The translations under genes and the position numbers were made by a program. Below are positions 59,626 to 64,000 of a stretch of DNA of 64,000 nt, piece by piece. The notes under the pieces were generated by a model. That model searched no databases and had not been told where the DNA came from. It worked only from the letters and a program-made list of their open reading frames with translations. Position 1 is the first letter of the stretch. Every line of letters begins with the position of its first letter. This DNA comes from Paenibacillus lupini (GTDB lineage Bacteria > Bacillota > Bacilli > Paenibacillales > Paenibacillaceae), in NCBI RefSeq assembly GCF_011761355.1, contig NZ_JAASRW010000003.1, positions 581,188 through 645,187 of the forward strand. The letters are read 5' to 3'.

Positions 59626-59931
59626 TTGTCCACATCTTGGATCCAGCATTCCGTTATTTTTACATTAAAGCATGAAGAAGGTTCTGAGCAGGAGCGCAAG
59701 TTTCTGGAGGATGGCAAGGCGATTCTCAGCTCCATTCCTGTTGTTTCGCAGTTCCGGGTATTCCGGCAAGTAAGCCCAAAGAATGATTATAAGTTTGGAT
59801 TCTCGATGGAGTTCTCCGATCAGGCGGCTTACGAGGCATATAATGCACATCCGTTGCATGTAAGCTTTGTAGCTGAGCGCTGGGAGAAGGAAGTAGAAGC
59901 ATTCCTCGAGATCGATTATTCGGAAATATAG
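59626..59931 (+). CDS. Dabb (stress-responsive A/B barrel) family small protein
   Basis: A TTG start at 59626 follows AAGGAGAGG. 101 residues, dimeric alpha-beta-barrel pattern: WIQHSVIFTLKHEEGSEQER, a central FRVFRQVSPKNDYKFGFSME and ALAEY-like helix AYEAYNAHPLHVSFVAERWE. Dabb proteins are small enzymes or binding proteins. Co-transcription 54 bp after the dioxygenase suggests a helper step in organosulfur use, possibly on the reaction product. A terminator ends the operon. Confidence 0.83.
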   Translation: MSTSWIQHSVIFTLKHEEGSEQERKFLEDGKAILSSIPVVSQFRVFRQVSPKNDYKFGFSMEFSDQAAYEAYNAHPLHVSFVAERWEKEVEAFLEIDYSEI

Positions 59932-59938
59932 ACAATAG

Positions 59939-59987
59939 GAGGGTGTCTCACGGGGTCTGAACAGACCGCTTGGGACACCCTCTTTTT
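59939..59987 (+). terminator. Terminator of the sulfonate-utilisation unit
   Basis: GAGGGTGTCTCA (59939-59950) pairs with TGGGACACCCTC (59971-59982), one G-T pair, then TTTTT. It also faces the convergent small gene ending at 59992. Confidence 0.88.
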
Positions 59988-59991
59988 GCAT

Positions 59992-60219
59992 TTAGTAGGC
60001 CGGTTCAAAGGAAAAGGAAGCAATGTTCATGACCAGCACGTATCTGGTTTGATTCGTATCGGTAACAAGTGTCAAATATGAGGGATCAAATGCCGTCAGG
60101 ATGCCTTGCTCCATACCAGCAGTTGTCGATATGGTCATCAGGCTGCCTTTATGACGGGTCATGAGGGAGAAAAGGGTTGATCCTGGCGTAATGAGGTGGG
60201 AAACAGATGGCGTTGTCAT
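59992..60219 (-). CDS. Small protein, possibly SM-fold (DUF2642-like)
   Basis: ATG 60219 has AAAGGA about 8 bp upstream; longer readings to 60336 run through promoter-like AT-rich sequence. 75 residues. The central pattern GSLMTISTTAGMEQGILTAF, followed by DPSYLTLVT, looks like the strongly bent five-strand SM-type barrel of DUF2642 proteins, often spore-associated in Bacillales. This assignment is tentative. Monocistronic. Confidence 0.55.
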   Translation of the reverse strand: MTTPSVSHLITPGSTLFSLMTRHKGSLMTISTTAGMEQGILTAFDPSYLTLVTDTNQTRYVLVMNIASFSFEPAY

Positions 60220-60498
60220 TAGAATCATTCCTTTCTTTAAATAACTGAGGGGAAATATAAGAAAGTATAAATTTTCATTTTTACTATGCTTATATTTCAT
60301 CCGCGAAACGTAGGCTGCTTCTCCTAAGGACGGCACAGCCGTTTACGCTAGACTATATTATAAGTATCCGCTTACAAGCGAAAATGGAACCAGATTTTTA
60401 AGAGGGTTGTCCGAATAGTGGATATGTGCCTATAATGGAGCGGGAATGTTCAATCTTTTTGCGTTTATTTCACCTATGACTATGGGAGGTCATTATTC

Positions 60499-61167
60499 AT
60501 GAAGAAGCTGAAAGTACTTGGGCAATTAGCAGAGGCAGGTGTTGTTGCCGTTCTGCGTGCGGATTCACCAGAGGAAGTAGCAGAGATGGCACGCCGTGCT
60601 ATTAAAGGCGGAATTAAAGCGATTGAAATTACGATGACAGTGCCGTTCGCACTTCGTGCGATTGAACAGCTGTCCAATGAGTATTCCAGCACGGCTTCGC
60701 CGGACTCGGAAAACTTTGCAATTATTGGTGTTGGTACGGTACTAGATCCGGAGACAGCTCGTGCTGCTATTCTGGCCGGTGCGGAATTTGTTGTGGCACC
60801 TGCTTTTAACCCGGATACGATTAAGCTTTGCAACCGTTATGCGATTCCGGTAATGCCGGGCACGATGACGATTCATGAAATTCAAAGCGCGCTTGAGCTT
60901 GGTGTTGATGTGGTCAAGCTGTTCCCTGGCAATCTGTATTCACCTAGCATCATCCCTTCGATCAAAGGTCCGTTGCCGCAAGCAAACATTATGCCAACAG
61001 GCGGCGTATCGCTTTCCAATCTGAAGGATTGGATCAAAGCAGGCGCAGTAGCGGTTGGTATCGGTTCTGACCTGACGAAGGATGCAGTAGCAACTGGGGA
61101 CTTCTCACTGATCGAGCAAAAAGCAAGCGCATATATGGAAGCTTATCGCAGCGCGAAAGGCTTGTAA
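60499..61167 (+). CDS. eda: KDPG/KHG aldolase
   Basis: 222 residues; GGGAGG upstream. Class I aldolase TIM barrel: Glu43 in AIEITMT (proton transfer), Schiff-base Lys140 in VVKLFPGN, and phosphate-loop IMPTGGVSLSNL and GIGSDLT. It splits 2-keto-3-deoxy-6-phosphogluconate into pyruvate and glyceraldehyde-3-phosphate, and may also act on 4-hydroxy-2-oxoglutarate. In Bacillales it usually serves hexuronate degradation, but no kinase or dehydratase gene is adjacent here. A terminator follows. Confidence 0.93.
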   Translation: MKKLKVLGQLAEAGVVAVLRADSPEEVAEMARRAIKGGIKAIEITMTVPFALRAIEQLSNEYSSTASPDSENFAIIGVGTVLDPETARAAILAGAEFVVAPAFNPDTIKLCNRYAIPVMPGTMTIHEIQSALELGVDVVKLFPGNLYSPSIIPSIKGPLPQANIMPTGGVSLSNLKDWIKAGAVAVGIGSDLTKDAVATGDFSLIEQKASAYMEAYRSAKGL

Positions 61168-61179
61168 GACTCGAAACGT

Positions 61180-61217
61180 CCTGAGTGAGGAGGGTATGTT
61201 CCCCGCTCAGGGCTTTT
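61180..61217 (+). terminator. Terminator of the aldolase gene
   Basis: CCTGAGTGAGG (61180-61190) pairs with CCCCGCTCAGG (61201-61211) allowing one G-T pair and one mismatch, then GCTTTTTT. Confidence 0.75.
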
Positions 61218-61349
61218 TTATGTATGCTGAATTTGTGAATTATGCCGTCCCGGCATCGATATGAGGCGGTAATCGTATTGAAATGACTAGGTGATTTTGT
61301 ATAAAGTAGTACTATGTGCATGTAATAACGAAGGAGGCCGTTAAAGAGC

Positions 61350-62735
61350 ATGGAATTCCGGATTGAGAAAGACACAATGGGTGAGATTAAGGTTGCTGCA
61401 GACAAGCTGTGGGGAGCTCAAACCCAGCGCAGCCTGCAAAACTTCAAAATTAGCGGCGAACGGATGCCGATTCAAGTTGTATACGGTATGGCGATCATTA
61501 AGAAAGCTGCAGCAATTGCGAACCAAAAGCTTGGCATGATCGATGCGGAGAAATCCGGTGTGATCGGCGAAGCGGTGGACGAGATTCTGGCTGGCAAATG
61601 GGATGAGCAGTTCCCGCTTGTTGTATGGCAGACAGGCAGCGGTACACAAACAAACATGAACGTGAACGAAGTTGTTGCTTTCCGTGCTAATCAGCTGCTC
61701 GCTGAACGCGGCAGTGCAGCGCGCATCCATCCTAATGATGATGTGAACCGTTCGCAAAGCTCGAATGATACATTCCCGGCAGCTCTGCATATCGCAGGTG
61801 TTGTTGAGGTAGAAGATAAATTGATTCCAGCCATTGATGTGCTTGCGGGTACGTTCGCAGAGAAAATGGAGAAATTCGATAACATTGTGAAAATCGGCAG
61901 AACGCATCTGCAGGATGCAACTCCGATTACACTTGGCCAAGAAATCAGCGGCTGGCACATGATGCTTGAGAAAACACGCGCTATGCTGATTCAAAGTGTA
62001 GACACGATGCGCGAACTGGCGCTTGGCGGTACAGCGGTTGGTACAGGCCTGAACGCTCATCCTGATTTTGCTGTTCAAGTGGCAACAGAAGTTACTGCTC
62101 TGACAGGTAAAACATTTATTACTGCTCCAAACAAATTCCACTCGCTGACAAGCCATGACCAAATCGTGTACGCACACGGTGCAGTTAAGGCGCTTGCGGC
62201 GGATCTGATGAAGATTGCCAACGACGTTCGCTGGCTGGCAAGCGGCCCGCGCTGCGGCATCGGCGAGATTTCGATTCCAGAGAACGAGCCAGGCAGCTCG
62301 ATTATGCCAGGTAAAGTAAACCCTACACAAAGCGAAGCGCTGACGATGGCTGCTTGCCAAGTGTTTGGCAACGACGCAACAATCGGCTTTGCAGCAAGCC
62401 AAGGTAACTTCGAGCTTAACGTGTTTAAGCCAGTTATTATTTACAACTTCCTGCAATCCGTTGCTCTCATGGCAGACGGTATGATCTCGTTCAACGATAA
62501 CTGTGCGGTTGGCATCGAGCCAAACGAAGCGGTAATCAAACGTAACCTGGATCAATCGTTGATGCTTGTTACTGCGCTGAACCCGTACATCGGTTACGAG
62601 AACGCAGCAGCAATTGCAAAAAACGCACACAAAAAAGGACTGACGCTGAAAGAATCCGCGATCGCAAGCGGCCTCCTTACTTCGGAGCAGTTCGACGAAT
62701 ACGTGAAACCGGAAGCTATGGTCGGCAAACGTTAA
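61350..62735 (+). CDS. fumC: Class II fumarate hydratase
   Basis: 461 residues, the standard length of FumC. Superfamily signature [13 protein letters not shown] near residues 310-325; substrate and catalytic segments [27 protein letters not shown] and [10 protein letters not shown]. It converts fumarate to malate in the TCA cycle as a cytoplasmic homotetramer. AAGGAGG lies 12 bp before the ATG. Single gene with its own strong terminator. Confidence 0.97.
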   Translation: MEFRIEKDTMGEIKVAADKLWGAQTQRSLQNFKISGERMPIQVVYGMAIIKKAAAIANQKLGMIDAEKSGVIGEAVDEILAGKWDEQFPLVVWQTGSGTQTNMNVNEVVAFRANQLLAERGSAARIHPNDDVNRSQSSNDTFPAALHIAGVVEVEDKLIPAIDVLAGTFAEKMEKFDNIVKIGRTHLQDATPITLGQEISGWHMMLEKTRAMLIQSVDTMRELALGGTAVGTGLNAHPDFAVQVATEVTALTGKTFITAPNKFHSLTSHDQIVYAHGAVKALAADLMKIANDVRWLASGPRCGIGEISIPENEPGSSIMPGKVNPTQSEALTMAACQVFGNDATIGFAASQGNFELNVFKPVIIYNFLQSVALMADGMISFNDNCAVGIEPNEAVIKRNLDQSLMLVTALNPYIGYENAAAIAKNAHKKGLTLKESAIASGLLTSEQFDEYVKPEAMVGKR

Positions 62736-62747
62736 TTTTAGATGTGG

Positions 62748-62779
62748 CAGGCTCCGAGAATTCGGAGCCTGTTTTTTTT
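62748..62779 (+). terminator. Terminator of fumC
   Basis: CAGGCTCCGA pairs perfectly with TCGGAGCCTG around a 4-nt loop, followed by eight T. Confidence 0.92.
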
Positions 62780-62863
62780 GTGTGTTAGGATCTTGTAGGT
62801 TTGTGGAGACCTAGCTCTCAAATCAACCGTTCCTCTCGGCGCTCAACATTGCTCCCCGGCTGT

Positions 62864-63231
62864 GTTAAGGTCCCTCAGGGACCTTAACTAGTCGACTAGC
62901 TACTTTTTCTTTAACTTAAGGTCCCTGAGGGACCTTAAGTTCCACTTGAACAGTGGAAACAAGCGGATTGGGATTGGTGTTTGGAGGGTTAAGATCCCTG
63001 AGGGATCTTAACCAGCCGAGTAGCTACCTCTTTCTTTGACTTAAGGTCCGTGAGGGACCTTAAGTTCCGCTTGAACAGTGGGAATATGCGAATTGAGACC
63101 GGTGTTTGGAGGTTTAAGGTCCCTGAGGGACCTTAAGTTCTGCTTGAATAGTGGAGTTGGGTGGGCGAGGGCGAGGTTTGGTGTGCCCAGAGCGCAGATT
63201 TTGGTGACTTAAGGTCCCAGGGAACCTTAAG
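62864..63231. repeat. Palindrome array: three units with two palindromes each
   Basis: Perfect or near-perfect ~25-bp palindromes (GTTAAGGTCCCT, one base, complement) start at 62864, 62915, 62988, 63040, 63114 and 63208. Offsets within units are 51 and 52 bp and the unit period is 124-125 bp; the last palindrome is displaced by about 43 bp of extra sequence. Linkers (GTAGCTAC, CTTGAACAGTGG, GGTGTTTGGAGG) are repeated. One copy has G-to-A and matching C-to-T changes that keep it paired. No gene between 62736 and 63370. Confidence 0.88.
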
Positions 63232-63370
63232 TGGTCGTCGAGGCAGTTTTGGAATAAGGAGTGCAGCCTGGACGGCTCGGGTGCCAGCGAGCGGTGGAAT
63301 ATGGTATGATACGGATGGCAGATGCCCTTGCGGGATGCTGCACATTTTGGATGTAAAGTAGGGTTCCCTC

Positions 63371-64000
63371 ATGCATTTATTATCGGTTGAACATATAACG
63401 AAAAGCTATGGCGAGAAAATGCTCTTCGAAGACGTGACCTTTGGCGTCGAGGATGGAGATAAGATCGGCATTATTGGTGTGAATGGTACAGGTAAATCAA
63501 CGTTTCTGAAGGTTATCGCAGGGCTTGAGCCTGCGGATGCTGGCGGAATCTCGATCGGCAATCGTGTGGTTGTCCGGATGCTTGCGCAGGACCCGGTATT
63601 TGCACCCGGCGAAACAGCATTGGAGCATGTGCTTGGCGGCAACTCGCCTCAACTGCGCGCAGTTCGCGAATATGCGGCTGCCCTTGAGGCTCTTGAGCTT
63701 AAGCCAAGTGATGAGTCACTGCAGGATCGGCTTATTAAAGCGAATCAGAAGATGGATGAGTTTGATGCCTGGACGCTCGAAAGCGAAGCAAAGACGGCAC
63801 TGGGCCGGCTGGGTATCTTGAATTTTGACGATAAAGTAGATACCTTCTCAGGTGGTCAGCGGAAGCGTGTCGCGATGGCGGCGGCGCTGCTGCAGCCATC
63901 TGATATTCTTATTTTGGACGAGCCTACCAACCATATTGATAATGAGTCCGTTGCATGGCTCGAAGGTATGCTGCAGAAACGCAAAGGCGCTTTGCTCATG
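63371..64000 (+). CDS. ABC-F family ATPase, N-terminal part (runs off the window end)
   Basis: ATG 63371 opens a frame that continues without a stop for 210 codons to the window edge. MHLLSVEHITKSYGEKMLFE leads to Walker A GVNGTGKST, then signature FSGGQRKRV and Walker B LILDEPTNHID, the duplicated-ATPase pattern of ABC-F proteins without membrane domains. ABC-F proteins act on ribosomes as translation factors or in antibiotic protection. The second ATPase half and linker lie outside, so the subgroup (Uup-, YdiF- or YfmR-like) cannot be fixed. Confidence 0.9.
   Translation, partial: MHLLSVEHITKSYGEKMLFEDVTFGVEDGDKIGIIGVNGTGKSTFLKVIAGLEPADAGGISIGNRVVVRMLAQDPVFAPGETALEHVLGGNSPQLRAVREYAAALEALELKPSDESLQDRLIKANQKMDEFDAWTLESEAKTALGRLGILNFDDKVDTFSGGQRKRVAMAAALLQPSDILILDEPTNHIDNESVAWLEGMLQKRKGALLM

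Noticed and set aside
61341..62630. Long 429-codon reading on the minus strand opposite fumC
   Set aside because: It is the shadow of a strongly coding plus-strand gene, is rich in Cys/His as typical of antisense of such genes, and has no ribosome-binding site or recognisable domain.

Overview
The window looks like chromosomal DNA of a Paenibacillus-type member of the Bacillales. Coding density is high, GC is moderate, Shine-Dalgarno sites are strong (AGGAGG-like), and GTG and TTG starts are common. Lipoprotein binding proteins, an S-layer-homology (SLH) surface protein and YesM/YesN-type two-component systems are present. Many genes are close relatives of Bacillus subtilis genes (xynB, rsbQ, the yvfRSTU order, ssuABC, exoA). 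No rRNA, tRNA, CRISPR, prophage or transposase gene was seen.

Layout. 1-1.8 kb: end of a GH43 glycosidase, then a scar where pieces of a sugar ABC transporter lie head to head. 1.8-6.3 kb: Fur-controlled iron-siderophore uptake operon followed by a deleted Btr-like regulator. 6.4-14.2 kb: DUF975 membrane protein and a 2.3-kilo-residue SLH adhesin with 11 cadherin-like repeats. 14.7-23.6 kb: two TetR/exporter modules, a flippase-like protein plus GT4 glycosyltransferase, and an MFS pump. 23.8-29.5 kb: RsbQ paired with a PAS-GGDEF gene carrying an in-frame stop, acetyltransferases, an HD phosphohydrolase and several broken small genes. 29.6-33.1 kb: YvfRSTU-like ABC exporter with DesK/DesR-type sensor and regulator. 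33.1-36.7 kb: GNATs, LysR with a divergent tautomerase/CMD pair, and two truncated genes. 36.8-42.8 kb: YesMN-type two-component system and a CUT1 sugar ABC importer. 43.3-51.6 kb: LtrA, a frameshifted oxidoreductase, a TPR protein, xylosidase XynB with a divergent AraC regulator, an orphan oligopeptide-type binding protein and exonuclease III. 51.7-53.7 kb: a eukaryotic-type HisA and an EamA exporter. 53.7-59.9 kb: a sulfonate/taurine-type regulon in two transcription units (ATPase plus permease; binding protein, TauD-like dioxygenase and Dabb protein), each behind a matching promoter and terminator-bearing leader RNA. 60-64 kb: a small SM-like protein, KDPG aldolase, fumarase and the start of an ABC-F protein.

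Three non-coding signals stand out. (1) The two sulfonate units share a leader architecture: an 11-bp hairpin with a 6-nt loop, an identical 11-nt core, a small hairpin and a terminator that competes with an alternative stem. This is a candidate cis-regulatory RNA I cannot assign to a known class. (2) Three intergenic arrays (24.1, 42.9 and 62.9 kb) use different sequences but the same geometry: about 25-bp palindromes offset by 51-52 bp in units repeating every 124-125 bp. Two further loci (0.55 and 28.7 kb) keep the 51-52 bp spacing. (3) Two copies of a nested-hairpin element (46.3 and 52.6 kb) keep a conserved core while every stem differs and remains paired.

The window is also rich in decayed genes (at least nine with deletions, frameshifts or stops). 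This suggests ongoing deletion-driven loss, although some single-base lesions could be sequencing errors.
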